Part shown: positions 16,805-25,713 of the stretch, one piece after another
Position numbering within the stretch: the first letter of the stretch is position 1
Layout of the letters: each line of letters opens with the position of its first letter
NCBI GenBank assembly: GCA_937989675.1
Contig: CALKRK010000009.1
Location: forward strand, 1 to 33,394
Source: an uncultured Arenicella sp.
GTDB lineage: Bacteria; Pseudomonadota; Gammaproteobacteria; Arenicellales; Arenicellaceae
Length of the DNA: 33,394 nucleotides
Direction of reading: 5' to 3'
The notes under the pieces: generated by a model
What the model was told of the DNA's origin: nothing
The model's database searches: none
What the model saw: the letters and a program-made list of their open reading frames with translations, nothing else
Position numbers and translations under genes: made by a program

Positions 16805-16909
16805 AGTGACTCTCACTCTCTATTACACCAACTAACAGGAACTAAAGATACGCCATTTGTTAACTAAACGACAGCGGTGATCAGTCCATTCCCCCACTAT
16901 ACGTGGCAA

Positions 16910-18577
16910 CTATAGCCGTAACTTAGCAATCACATAAGCGTGATCACTTGGCTTATCGCTATCCTCGCCGGGCACAACGCCAATCAACTCGTTTCCATGA
17001 ATAATCTCATACGACGCTCGGCCGGATTCATGCATCTGCTTCGACACAATACCGTGCATCAACACTTGTAGCTTGCCACGGTGGTTATAGTCGTAGCGCT
17101 CTACCGGAGGTAGGTCGAGCACTAGATTCGCTTTATCAGAACCAACCAACTCTCGCAAGGTACGGCTGTGCTCAGTGTCATTGAAATCACCGGTTATGTA
17201 ATACGAAATACCTTTGTTGAATAAGCTTTCAGCTTCCTCGGCAACTACCAAAGCCTGTTCGATTCTAATCGCCTCCTTCGCATCAAAGCCTGGGTTCTCT
17301 GGTGCAAAAACGCTTTCCTGATGTCGCTTAGAAGCTAGGTGTACATTGATAATACCTAAACGGCCGCCAGATGCCTTTTCAATAAACTCACACACTAACG
17401 GCTTACGCGAGTCTTCAAAGCACGCGTCTTCTCTCCCGAGCACACGCACTAAATCGGTGTCTAAGGTTACGCGCGCAGGGTTATATAGATATCCGTTGCG
17501 GATATTACCGCCCGGCTGACCGCCATCGGCACCGAGCTCAGGCGGCACATCAACCCAGCGATAACGAATACCACTTAACTCTTCAATTGTTTCGATCAAC
17601 AAGGAGTAAGTGACGCTGGCATCAACTACCTGGGTAAGCTCCGCGCCATCGTTGTCCTGTATTTCTTGAAGAGCGACAATGTCGGGTGAATTAGCTTGCA
17701 AAACCACCGCTTGCGCCAAAGTATGAAAACGCCCTTCCCCCCAATCGTCGTCAATATCCTGCCTCGGGTTGGTCACCAATGCTTCCGATTCGATGTGTGG
17801 GTCTAGATTAAAACAATTCAGCGTCATTATCGTAAGTGCCCCCTCTTCTGGCGTTAATGACGACTTGCTTAGGCTTATAAAATTTTCATCCAATTGAAAG
17901 GGGTCGCTAACCGACACTTGATACGAATCAACTCGATAATTCAGTGGGCCTGTGATAGCGCTTTTTAACTTTGAACCTAGGTTGAGTCTTGGCGCATGAT
18001 TATAATTCGTAACCCGAAACCCAGGAAACCAACGGTGAGAATTTGCTAACTCTACAATGGCACCGCCTTGCTCGGTACGCAGTGCCGACTCATCAACGGA
18101 TTCAGCGTCCAGCGCCAATACGTAATCTCCATAGCGGTTGCTTGGCGCTATAAACGTCTGACCTTGGTCGATTCTTACCAACATCCCTTCCAAGCTATTC
18201 AATAGCATAGCGAGTTCGTTATTATCTGCTGGCAGAAAGGCTTGAGTAAGCTCTATGGGCTTTATTTTAGGCCCCTCGGTCGACTTAACATGAACCTGGT
18301 CTAAATGAATCTGAGTTACAGGCTTTGCAGTGTCGTGCTTAATAAAATCCACAACTTCGCCGGTAACCTCTATTTCCGCCCCGCGTACAGGTGTCCAATC
18401 GGTGCTGTAAACAAACAACGCGTCGGAGCCCTTATGGTCCCACTCTTTGTCGGGAGTTTGTAAAAAAAAACCCTTTCTCAAGACTCCAGTAACTACACCA
18501 GTAGTGCTTACCTGTTGTCTAGAGTACGGCGAGATGAAGCCCTCTCCTTGAAGGGCTCGGATAGAAATAGTGGACAC
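16910..18577 (-). CDS. Endonuclease/exonuclease/phosphatase family nuclease, ExeM/NucH-like
   Basis: The 555-residue protein has an N-terminal OB-like domain (about 1-105) opening with the ALQGEGFISPYSRQQVSTTGVVTGV segment typical of large bacterial extracellular DNases. An EEP nuclease domain follows (about 245-555). EEP catalytic motifs are present: TLNCFNLD, DIVALQEIQDNDGAE (catalytic Glu), NVHLASKRH, YITGDFNDTEHSR and the final SDHAYV. Relatives degrade extracellular DNA, giving phosphate in starved cells. Unlike most relatives, no signal peptide precedes the OB domain. The GTG start at 18577 has no clear ribosome-binding site, and no upstream in-frame start supplies a leader. I see no Pho box before it. 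It lies just past the phoU terminator, so it must have its own promoter. Confidence 0.85.
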   Translation of the reverse strand: MSTISIRALQGEGFISPYSRQQVSTTGVVTGVLRKGFFLQTPDKEWDHKGSDALFVYSTDWTPVRGAEIEVTGEVVDFIKHDTAKPVTQIHLDQVHVKSTEGPKIKPIELTQAFLPADNNELAMLLNSLEGMLVRIDQGQTFIAPSNRYGDYVLALDAESVDESALRTEQGGAIVELANSHRWFPGFRVTNYNHAPRLNLGSKLKSAITGPLNYRVDSYQVSVSDPFQLDENFISLSKSSLTPEEGALTIMTLNCFNLDPHIESEALVTNPRQDIDDDWGEGRFHTLAQAVVLQANSPDIVALQEIQDNDGAELTQVVDASVTYSLLIETIEELSGIRYRWVDVPPELGADGGQPGGNIRNGYLYNPARVTLDTDLVRVLGREDACFEDSRKPLVCEFIEKASGGRLGIINVHLASKRHQESVFAPENPGFDAKEAIRIEQALVVAEEAESLFNKGISYYITGDFNDTEHSRTLRELVGSDKANLVLDLPPVERYDYNHRGKLQVLMHGIVSKQMHESGRASYEIIHGNELIGVVPGEDSDKPSDHAYVIAKLRL

Positions 18578-18621
18578 AATAAAACGTTTTCGGATTAGTT
18601 TATTATCTTCTAAGTATAACC

Positions 18622-18655
18622 AAAAATGGCCAATCGACGTTCGTCAATTGGCCAT
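18622..18655 (-). terminator. Rho-independent terminator of the pstCAB-phoU unit
   Basis: A 13-bp stem with a 4-nt loop (18626-18655) begins 25 nt past the phoU stop on the minus strand; its only irregular pair is a U-G wobble. A run of T residues follows (18622-18626). It separates phoU from the nuclease gene. Confidence 0.88.
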
Positions 18656-18679
18656 CTGGCTCACAGAGCAATTCTCTAA

Positions 18680-19393
18680 TTACGATAATGTTTCTTTGAT
18701 TTGATCAATCTCGATATGCCGCACATCTTGACCTTCGACCAAGTAGATAACATTTTCACAAATATTAATACAGTGATCGCCGATTCGCTCAAGCGAGCGC
18801 GCAGCCCACATAACGTCTAGAGAATCCGAAATATTATCGGAATCTTTCTTCATGCGGTTAACCAAACGCACAACAACTTTTGAGTATTCGTTATCTATTG
18901 CCTGATCGAGCCGCATATTCTTTACTGCAGACCGAGAGTCCATACGCGCATATGTGTTCAACGTCGAATGCAGTAACTCTTTAACATGTTCACCCAATGA
19001 CAACAAACCCTTGAAAGATTTTGCAGAGGCATCGTTATCAAAAGCATGCCCAACCATATTAGCAACGCGTTCAGCTTCATCACCAATTCGTTCTAAATCT
19101 CTCACAGACTTTGAAGTTGCAATGATCAAACGAAGGTCGCCTGCTGCTGGTTGCCGCTTTGCCAAAATTTGCGTGCACTCTTCATCGATCTCCATTTCGA
19201 GCTTATTTACTTTGTCATCCAGTTTCTCAACATCAACAATTTGCTCACTACTACCTTCACGTAAAGCTTCTAACGTTTTATCGAGCTGAGCTTCAACTAA
19301 ACCACCCATTTTAAGTACACGAGAGCGTATTTCATCTAGCTCTTCGTCGAACTGGCGAGAAATATGCCCGCCAACCATCATCTCTTCGTTCAT
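18680..19393 (-). CDS. phoU: Phosphate signalling protein PhoU
   Basis: The 237-residue protein is made of two PhoU helical repeats. Each carries the acidic metal-binding helix motif: RDLERIGDEAERVANM in the first half and RSLERIGDHCINICENV in the second. PhoU links the Pst transporter to PhoR and restrains the Pho response when phosphate is ample. I chose the ATG at 19393 because AAGGAA lies about 6 nt upstream; a start at 19414 would add seven residues with no good site. It is the last gene of pstC-pstA-pstB-phoU, 27 nt after pstB, and a terminator follows. Confidence 0.96.
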   Translation of the reverse strand: MNEEMMVGGHISRQFDEELDEIRSRVLKMGGLVEAQLDKTLEALREGSSEQIVDVEKLDDKVNKLEMEIDEECTQILAKRQPAAGDLRLIIATSKSVRDLERIGDEAERVANMVGHAFDNDASAKSFKGLLSLGEHVKELLHSTLNTYARMDSRSAVKNMRLDQAIDNEYSKVVVRLVNRMKKDSDNISDSLDVMWAARSLERIGDHCINICENVIYLVEGQDVRHIEIDQIKETLS

Positions 19394-19420
19394 AGTATTT
19401 CCTTTGCTAGCCATTAAGGC

Positions 19421-20251
19421 CTAGCCAATTCGCCCTGTAATATATTCTTCGGTAAGTTGATGTTCTGGGTTGGTAAACACCTGAGAGGTATCGTTAACCT
19501 CAATCAACTTGCCAAGGTGAAAATACGCCGTGCGCTGTGAAACGCGTGCGGCTTGCTGCATTGAGTGAGTAACAATACAAATCGTAAAGTTCTCGCTCAG
19601 TTCGTGAATTAGTTCCTCAACGGTCGCCGTGGCAATTGGGTCGAGCGCCGAACAAGGCTCATCCATCAAAATAACTTCAGGGTTCACTGCAATCGCACGC
19701 GCGATACATAGGCGCTGTTGCTGACCACCAGACAAGCCAGTTGCTGGCTCGTCTAAACGGTCACTCACTTCTTTCCAGAGGCCGCAGCGAATCAAGCTTT
19801 TCTCGACCAACTCATCGAGTTCAACTTTATTATCCGTTAAGCCGTGGATTCTTGCGCCATAAGCCACATTCTCATAAATTGATTTAGGAAATGGATTGGG
19901 TTTCTGAAAAACCATCCCAACACGCGCGCGAAGTTCGACTACATCAACACTTCGATCATAGATATTGTCATTCTCTAAGAGTAATTCACCCTCAATTCGA
20001 CAAATATCAATGGTGTCATTCATCCGGTTTAAGCATCGCAAAAATGTCGATTTACCGCATCCGGATGGACCAATCATTGAGATAACTTGATTCTTGCCAA
20101 TGTCTAAATTGACGTCGAAAATAGCTTGTTTATTTCCATAAAAGACATTGACGTCGCGGACACGCATTTTCGGGTCATCAAGCAAGGGTTGCCCGGTTGT
20201 TTCGTATGTTTCTTTCACTATTTCGGCCACTGAATGTTGTGCTGTGTTCAT
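19421..20251 (-). CDS. pstB: Phosphate ABC transporter ATP-binding protein PstB
   Basis: This 276-residue ATPase energises high-affinity phosphate import. It has Walker [10 protein letters not shown] (61-69), the Q-loop in VFQKPNPFP, the ABC signature LSGGQQQR (173-180), Walker B VILMDEP with Asp197/Glu198 and the switch His in IVTHSMQQA. The NRMND sequence after Walker A is characteristic of PstB. The N-terminus has an extra segment of about 25 residues before the usual start of homology, as is common in PstB. It lies 56 nt downstream of pstA. Confidence 0.97.
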   Translation of the reverse strand: MNTAQHSVAEIVKETYETTGQPLLDDPKMRVRDVNVFYGNKQAIFDVNLDIGKNQVISMIGPSGCGKSTFLRCLNRMNDTIDICRIEGELLLENDNIYDRSVDVVELRARVGMVFQKPNPFPKSIYENVAYGARIHGLTDNKVELDELVEKSLIRCGLWKEVSDRLDEPATGLSGGQQQRLCIARAIAVNPEVILMDEPCSALDPIATATVEELIHELSENFTICIVTHSMQQAARVSQRTAYFHLGKLIEVNDTSQVFTNPEHQLTEEYITGRIG

Positions 20252-20307
20252 TTTATATACTACCCGTTTTCGTTAACTACGATGGTTAATAGCGCCTTAG
20301 ACGGCCG

Positions 20308-21624
20308 TTACCACCGACGCTCTAGCCGCTTTCGCAGCCAAACCGCCAAACTGTTCATGCAAATAAGAAAAGTTAGTAGCACCATGATCGCCGCGGATGT
20401 TTTCTCAACAAACGCACGCTCTGGGCTATCCGACCACAAAAATATTTGCACAGGCAATACAGTAGCAGGGTCGGTGATTCCTGTTGGCGTGTCAACAATG
20501 AATGCCACCATCCCTATCATCAATAAGGGCGCGGTCTCTCCAAGCGCCTGAGCCATGCCAATAATAGTGCCTGTTAACATGCCAGGCATCGCCAATGGAA
20601 GCACATGATGTATTACCGTTTGCACTTTAGAAGCCCCCATACCGTATGCGGCCTCGCGAATTGAAGGAGGCACCGCCTTAATCGCAGCGCGGCTTGAGAT
20701 AATAATAGTGGGCAAGGTCATAAGAGTTAGGACAAAGCCACCGACTAGCGGAACTGAACGCGGCATACCAAAGAAATTGATAAATACGGCCAAACCTAAT
20801 AATCCAAAAATAACCGACGGTACCGCCGCCAGATTGTTTATGTTGACTTCGATAAAGTCGGTAATCTTATTCTTCGGAGCAAACTCTTCGAGGTAGATCG
20901 CCGTTGCCACAGCAATCGGAAATGACAACACTAAGGTGACTAACAAGGTCAGTATAGACCCCACCACAGCTCCTCTAATGCCCGCTAATTCTGGTTCCCT
21001 AGAGTCGGAATTGGAAAACAGGATAGAGTTAAATTTGCGTTCAACAGCGCCGGACTCCACTAAGTCATCAACTATTCCTTCTTGGAACTCGTTCAATCGG
21101 CTAACTTTGTCTTCGGCGCTGAGATTTTTACCATAGCTGTGCTTGTAGTAAGTATCAAAGTCGTCGTCTGCGATCATTGAAACGGTCGTGGTCTGCCCTA
21201 TCAGTGATGGATCAGCGATCACCATATCGCGCAATATCAATGGCATATCGCTGGTGAACAGCGCATATAGCTGACGCTTCTGCCTACGATCACTTGCCTC
21301 AGGGTATTTAGCTCTTAATGATTTTTTAAAAAACGAACCAAAACTCGCTGCGCGAATCTCTTCTTCAGTACTCTGCGGGCTCAATCCAAGCGTATCAGCG
21401 TCGAAAGTGATCTCAACGTCCACATAGGTTTGAGTAAATGCGCTAGCCCCTTTACTGACAATATCGGTAAACAGGAATAATACGCAAGCGATACCAAAGC
21501 CGATTGAAATACGGCCGAACCATTGAAAGCGTTTTTCCGCCGCTTTGCGTTTCTTTAGCGTAGCCGCGCGACGCTCAGCCGCAACAACTCTAGCGTCAGA
21601 CTCGGCAATAATTTGATCAGTCAT
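20308..21624 (-). CDS. pstA: Phosphate ABC transporter permease PstA, long form
   Basis: The 438-residue protein is much longer than the E. coli permease (about 300). The additional part is an N-terminal cytoplasmic segment, one membrane helix (about 35-55) and a periplasmic region of about 150 residues. These correspond to the DUF3333 type of N-terminal domain found in many proteobacterial PstA proteins. The permease core follows, with a conserved coupling loop (AAYGMGASKVQTVIHHVLPLA) and GTIIGMAQALGETAPLL. I chose the ATG at 21624, which overlaps the pstC stop by 8 nt and has a GAGAA site; a start at 21666 would lie deep inside pstC. Confidence 0.95.
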   Translation of the reverse strand: MTDQIIAESDARVVAAERRAATLKKRKAAEKRFQWFGRISIGFGIACVLFLFTDIVSKGASAFTQTYVDVEITFDADTLGLSPQSTEEEIRAASFGSFFKKSLRAKYPEASDRRQKRQLYALFTSDMPLILRDMVIADPSLIGQTTTVSMIADDDFDTYYKHSYGKNLSAEDKVSRLNEFQEGIVDDLVESGAVERKFNSILFSNSDSREPELAGIRGAVVGSILTLLVTLVLSFPIAVATAIYLEEFAPKNKITDFIEVNINNLAAVPSVIFGLLGLAVFINFFGMPRSVPLVGGFVLTLMTLPTIIISSRAAIKAVPPSIREAAYGMGASKVQTVIHHVLPLAMPGMLTGTIIGMAQALGETAPLLMIGMVAFIVDTPTGITDPATVLPVQIFLWSDSPERAFVEKTSAAIMVLLTFLICMNSLAVWLRKRLERRW

Positions 21625-23044
21625 ATTGTTCTCTATATTTTTTAACAACCCGTAAAGCAATGACATTCAAAGCCAATGTAATAACAAAAAGAAAGAGGCC
21701 AAGCGCAAAAGCCGCAAGTGTTTTGGCAGAGTCAAATTCCTGATCACCAACCAGTAGGGTTACAATTTGAACGGTTACAGTAGTAACGGCTTCAAGTGGA
21801 TTCACCGTCAAATTAGCAGCCAAACCGGCAGCCATAACCACAATCATAGTTTCGCCGATAGCACGTGAAGCGGCCAACAATACACCACCAACAATACCTG
21901 GTAATGCAGCTGGAAAAATTACTCTCTTGATCGTTTCTGATTGCGTAGCTCCGAGCCCGTATGAGCCATCACGCAAACTCTGAGGCACGGCATTAATTAC
22001 ATCATCGGATATAGATGAGACGAACGGAATAATCATAACACCCATGACAATTCCTGCTGCGAGCGCGCTTTCGGAAGACACCGCCAGATTGGCTAACCAG
22101 GCTATTTCGTTCTCAGCCCCCCAATCGCGAAGTGCATCACCGTATTGCCTAATCGCAGGCGCCACGGTCAAAGCCGCAAAAAAACCATACACAACAGTTG
22201 GAACCCCAGCCAAAATCTCCAACGCTGGCTTAACAAAGCCGCGAATACGCGCACTGGCATACTCCGACAAATAAATGGCTGACATTAAGCCAACTGGCAC
22301 CGCAATCAACAACGCAATAAAAGATATCAGCAAGGTGCCCACGATTAGAGGGATAACGCCAAACGACCCAGAGGCACCAGTTTGATCTGCTCTTATGGCA
22401 ATCTGAGGGCTCCAATGCGTGCCGAGCAAGAAATCAAAGAACGGTACCTTTTGGAAGAAACTAATCGACTCAAACAAAACTGAGAGGACAATGCCGAATG
22501 TCGAAAAAATAGCGATACTTGAACACACAAAAAGCGTTACATTAAACACTTTTTCCACAGAATAACGTGCATTATTCTGTGGCCGAACCGCGCGATATCC
22601 TAGTAGCCCGCCGATCAATAACACAAAGATCGCCAATACCGGCATAACTTTAGCACTGATCGTGTTTAAGCTTATTAAGCGCTGCACAGCGGGCACATAC
22701 TCTTGACCCAGCGCATCAACCGAACCAATACCTGAAGCTACGTTTTTAACCTGACTCATCACTAAGCCTAGGCTTTCCTCGCTGAGCTGCTTGACCTCAT
22801 CAGGAAGCGAACTCTTTACCAAAGAAGAGATAACCGCCCCATCCAATACTGACCATAAAACAACCAACACCATCGCTGGTACAAACGCCCAAATACCAAC
22901 CATACTGGCGTAGTAATTCGGTAATGTCGCTAAATTACGCACACCGCCTAGCGGCTTAGCGATTTGCTGAGACCTTGTGTAGCCTAGAAAATAGGCACAA
23001 GCTGACCCAGCAACAATAATTATTAAAAGAGTAGAAAGGTTCAT
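21617..23044 (-). CDS. pstC: Phosphate ABC transporter permease PstC, long form
   Basis: The 475-residue permease is longer than E. coli PstC (about 320). The extension contains membrane helices at about 4-22 and 50-72 and a periplasmic stretch (about 73-135) before the usual core. Core features are present: a permease loop (YGLGATQSETIKRVIFPAALPGI) and the following GGVLLAASRAIGETMIVVMAAG. With PstA it forms the membrane channel for phosphate delivered by PstS. The gene has its own Pho-box promoter and lies beyond a strong terminator after pstS. Confidence 0.95.
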   Translation of the reverse strand: MNLSTLLIIIVAGSACAYFLGYTRSQQIAKPLGGVRNLATLPNYYASMVGIWAFVPAMVLVVLWSVLDGAVISSLVKSSLPDEVKQLSEESLGLVMSQVKNVASGIGSVDALGQEYVPAVQRLISLNTISAKVMPVLAIFVLLIGGLLGYRAVRPQNNARYSVEKVFNVTLFVCSSIAIFSTFGIVLSVLFESISFFQKVPFFDFLLGTHWSPQIAIRADQTGASGSFGVIPLIVGTLLISFIALLIAVPVGLMSAIYLSEYASARIRGFVKPALEILAGVPTVVYGFFAALTVAPAIRQYGDALRDWGAENEIAWLANLAVSSESALAAGIVMGVMIIPFVSSISDDVINAVPQSLRDGSYGLGATQSETIKRVIFPAALPGIVGGVLLAASRAIGETMIVVMAAGLAANLTVNPLEAVTTVTVQIVTLLVGDQEFDSAKTLAAFALGLFLFVITLALNVIALRVVKKYREQYD

Positions 23045-23096
23045 GTTAATAATATTTACCCAACAATTGATAGTAACCCGATAATCAGTTCAACAA

Positions 23097-23130
23097 ATTG
23101 TATAAAAGCCACTTTACAGATTCGTGTCAG
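23097..23130 (-). promoter_or_regulatory. pstC promoter with Pho box
   Basis: On the minus strand CTGACAC-GAAT-CTGTAAA (23113-23130) fits the 7-4-7 Pho box. It is followed by exactly 10 nt and TACAAT (23097-23102), one mismatch from the -10 consensus. This is the same geometry as at phoB and pstS. It gives pstCAB-phoU an independent phosphate-starvation promoter about 50 nt upstream of the pstC start. Confidence 0.7.
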
Positions 23131-23183
23131 CGGCAAAAAACTAAGCCTGCAATAATACCTGAAACTAACACAAGAATTTGCTG

Positions 23184-23218
23184 AAAAAATGGCGGGTGAG
23201 TTATACAACTCACCCGCC
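23184..23218 (-). terminator. Strong rho-independent terminator after pstS
   Basis: A perfect 12-bp GC-rich stem (GGCGGGTGAGTT / AACTCACCCGCC) has a 4-nt loop and is followed on the minus strand by ATTTTTTC. It lies about 90 nt past the pstS stop and upstream of the pstC Pho box. It should end most pstS transcripts. Confidence 0.93.
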
Positions 23219-23307
23219 ACAGAGAATATCGTTTGCTAGCCGAATCTTATCGGCGGCTAACAGCGCCTATTCAAGAGAAGGATTTATATCTCACAAACTA
23301 GCCAAAC

Positions 23308-24438
23308 TTACAGCGCTAGATTGTTAAGTGCTTTTGCACCAGAAGACATCTCTTCGTACTGCTCGTCGCCTAGCGGAATCAAACCCTTATCGATAAGGTA
23401 GCCATCTGGGCCGATTGTGTCTTCTGAAACAAACATGTTCAGATATTCTTCAATACCAGGAACAGTGCCAATGTGTGCTTTCTTAACATAAAAATACAGT
23501 GGTCGGCTCACCTTATATTCACCAGTGGAGATCGCTTCGAAAGTAGGCGCGTTGCCATCAATGACAGAACCTTGAACTTTATCTGAGTTCTGATCCAGGA
23601 AACTGAAACCGAAAATACCCAAGGCGTTTGGATTAGCAACCAATTTATTAACAATCAGATTGTCGTTCTCACCCGCTTCAATGTAAGCGCCATCTTCACG
23701 AACTGAGCGGCCGATGATTTTAACAACATCTTTGCCCTTGGCTTTTTCGCCTTTCTTTTTGACCGCGGCGGTCCAAGCAGCTTCAACACCTAGCTTTGCA
23801 ACCATGGCTTCGATCTCGCCTTTTTGATCAGCTTTCATTTTGCGGAGCTTGGCGATGTCTTCTACCTGTCTAGCACCACCCTCAAGAGCCAACTCAGCAA
23901 ACGCGTCACGCGTGCCCGATGTTGGTGGAGGGCCTAACACTTCAATTTTGGTCGCTGGCAAGGCAGCGTTAACGTCTTTCCAAGTTTTGTTAGGATTCTC
24001 GATCAATTTGCCATCTGGGCCTGGTACTAATTTAGCCAAAGCCATGTAAATGTCTTTGCGCGTTAGCTCCATTGGCGCAGCACCTTTCGCGTTTGCCAAA
24101 ACGATGCCGTCATAACCAATCAAGACTTCAACGATTTCCTTCACACCATTTTTCTGGCATTGTTCGAACTCGCTCGATTTAATACGGCGCGAAGCATTAG
24201 TAACGTCAGGAGTCGCAACACCAACGCCTTTACAAAACAACTTTAACCCGCCGCCGGAACCGGTTGATTCCACTTTCGGTGAGTTGAATTTTGTTGATTT
24301 ACCAAAACGCTCGGCTACAACCGTCGCAAATGGATATACAGTTGATGAGCCAACGACACTGATCGAATCACGCGCCGCCGCTGTTGAAATATTAAAAGTC
24401 GCCGCAGCCGCAATAAGACCAAGAGCTAGATTTTTCAC
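23308..24438 (-). CDS. pstS: Phosphate-binding periplasmic protein PstS
   Basis: The 376-residue protein has a signal peptide with predicted cleavage after TAAA (residue 22). The phosphate-binding fold follows, beginning ISVVGSSTVYPFATVVAERFG, with the ligand-loop motifs ESTGSGGGLKLFCKG and GPPPTSGTRDAFAELAL. It delivers phosphate to PstCAB. Translation starts at a GTG (24436-24438) with a GGAG site 9 nt upstream. The gene is monocistronic in layout: Pho-box promoter before, strong terminator after. The mature protein is rich in lysine around residues 205-240. No anomaly is seen. Confidence 0.95.
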   Translation of the reverse strand: MKNLALGLIAAAATFNISTAAARDSISVVGSSTVYPFATVVAERFGKSTKFNSPKVESTGSGGGLKLFCKGVGVATPDVTNASRRIKSSEFEQCQKNGVKEIVEVLIGYDGIVLANAKGAAPMELTRKDIYMALAKLVPGPDGKLIENPNKTWKDVNAALPATKIEVLGPPPTSGTRDAFAELALEGGARQVEDIAKLRKMKADQKGEIEAMVAKLGVEAAWTAAVKKKGEKAKGKDVVKIIGRSVREDGAYIEAGENDNLIVNKLVANPNALGIFGFSFLDQNSDKVQGSVIDGNAPTFEAISTGEYKVSRPLYFYVKKAHIGTVPGIEEYLNMFVSEDTIGPDGYLIDKGLIPLGDEQYEEMSSGAKALNNLAL

Positions 24439-24488
24439 AGTTCTTCTCCTTTCCAGAAGGTTTGGGGGTTTATCTAAAAACTGTGGCC

Positions 24489-24522
24489 ATCCTAATGATT
24501 CCTTGTGACAGTATTATTACAG
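24489..24522 (-). promoter_or_regulatory. pstS promoter with Pho box
   Basis: CTGTAAT-AATA-CTGTCAC (24505-24522, minus strand) is close to the known Pho box (CTGTCAT, 4 A/T-rich bases, CTGTCAT). Exactly 10 nt downstream is TAGGAT (24489-24494), a weak -10. It is the best Pho box of the three in this window and lies just past the nfsA stop codon. Confidence 0.85.
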
Positions 24523-24547
24523 TGTTACGGTGAGACGTAGCAGCTTC

Positions 24548-25291
24548 CTACTTAATCATAAATCCTTGTTTTTTAAGGTAACTTTCCATAAATGGACGTT
24601 TTTGATTCTGCACCTGCTTTGCCATTTGTTCACTCCACGTGAAACTTAGTTTCCCCTTTGTGCGCTTAATGTAATATTCCTTAACATTTGTATCGTATTG
24701 ATCCAATAATTCCTTGTGAACTTGAGGGCTTAAGTAGCGGTCTTGATGCAAGACAGATGCGACAGGCAGTCTTGGTTTCGTATCCGGGTTTTGATCTGGA
24801 TACCCTAAACAAAGGCCAAACACTGGATACACCAGTTCAGGTAACTCTAATAGCTCAGTGACTCGATCTGGGGCGTTACGAATACCACCAATATAACAAC
24901 AACCTAGGCCCAACGACTCCGCCGCAATAACAACGTTTTGAGCAAACAATGCGACATCAACAGTTGCAGCAGTGAATTGCTCTACCCATGAGTAATCCGC
25001 ATGATTATCAGAAGCTGCCTCCACCCGGTTACGATTACGATGGAGGTCGGCGCAAAAAACTAAGAATTCGGCGGCAGTTTCAATATAAGGCTGGCCACCA
25101 GCAAGTTCAGCGAACGCGCTTCTTTGCTTAGCTTGGCGTACTCGCACAACCGACACGGCTTGGATGTAAGACGATGTTGAAGCAGCTTGCCCAGCTTCCA
25201 CAATACTCTGAAGCATCGCGTCGCCAATAGGCTCGGTGGTGAATTTTCTTATCGATCGATGATTTCTAAGAAGTTGCAATACGTCTGTCAT
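24548..25291 (-). CDS. nfsA: NfsA-type oxygen-insensitive NADPH nitroreductase / FMN reductase
   Basis: The 247-residue flavoprotein starts LLRNHRSIRKFTTEPI, the FMN-binding N-terminus of the NfsA group. It continues with QAASTSSYIQAVSVVRV, the ESLGLGCCYIGGIRN segment and the GLCLGYPDQNP(D)TKPRLP motif that are diagnostic of NfsA/FRP enzymes. These reduce nitroaromatics, quinones or free FMN with NAD(P)H. It probably shares an mRNA with the DUF2288 gene 35 nt upstream. No terminator is seen before the pstS promoter, so some read-through into pstS is possible. Confidence 0.9.
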   Translation of the reverse strand: MTDVLQLLRNHRSIRKFTTEPIGDAMLQSIVEAGQAASTSSYIQAVSVVRVRQAKQRSAFAELAGGQPYIETAAEFLVFCADLHRNRNRVEAASDNHADYSWVEQFTAATVDVALFAQNVVIAAESLGLGCCYIGGIRNAPDRVTELLELPELVYPVFGLCLGYPDQNPDTKPRLPVASVLHQDRYLSPQVHKELLDQYDTNVKEYYIKRTKGKLSFTWSEQMAKQVQNQKRPFMESYLKKQGFMIK

Positions 25292-25326
25292 TGGACTATC
25301 TAATATTTCTGAAAATTAAAAACGGG

Positions 25327-25650
25327 TTATGAAGACTTTTCTTCGTCAACTTTTGATTCTTGCACCAAAACGAAAGGCGCAACGACCACACTCCATAATT
25401 CAGCGCTCGTAGCAAACCAAGCTCTCGCCTTATCATTGGATGGCGGAGCAATGCTTCCAGAGGTAATGTAAGGCTCAAGCTTATTCGAATCATCTTCAGC
25501 AAACCAAACAGCAACTTGAACCAAATCTAAGTCTTCATCAATTTGTAATACCGAACCCTGCGCGAAAAACCGTTGCAACTCCGACCACGCTATTTTAGCA
25601 GTCTCGCTATGCAGCTTAGCTTTTAACTCTGTGTCGATTTCCTGCTCCAT
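25327..25650 (-). CDS. DUF2288 family protein
   Basis: This 107-residue soluble protein matches DUF2288 throughout: the N-terminal ELKAKLHSETAKIAWSELQRFFAQG, a middle DLDLVQVAVWFAEDDS, PPSNDKARAWF and a final LWSVVVAPFVLVQE. The function of the family is not known to me. I chose the ATG at 25650, where homology begins, with an AGAAAG site upstream. A GTG at 25695 would add 15 residues without family support. It is followed by nfsA on the same strand. Confidence 0.88.
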   Translation of the reverse strand: MEQEIDTELKAKLHSETAKIAWSELQRFFAQGSVLQIDEDLDLVQVAVWFAEDDSNKLEPYITSGSIAPPSNDKARAWFATSAELWSVVVAPFVLVQESKVDEEKSS

Positions 25651-25713
25651 TAACTTTCTACCTTCGCTAGCCGCACTCGTAAAATTAAAATTCACTTGAT
25701 AGTACTAAATACA

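Noticed and set aside
18578-18680. Possible Pho box upstream of the nuclease gene
   Set aside because: No 7-4-7 match with CTGT-type half-sites could be found between the phoU terminator and the nuclease start.
25296-25514. Minus-strand reading frame overlapping the DUF2288 gene
   Set aside because: It is out of frame with the well-conserved DUF2288 sequence and has no independent features.
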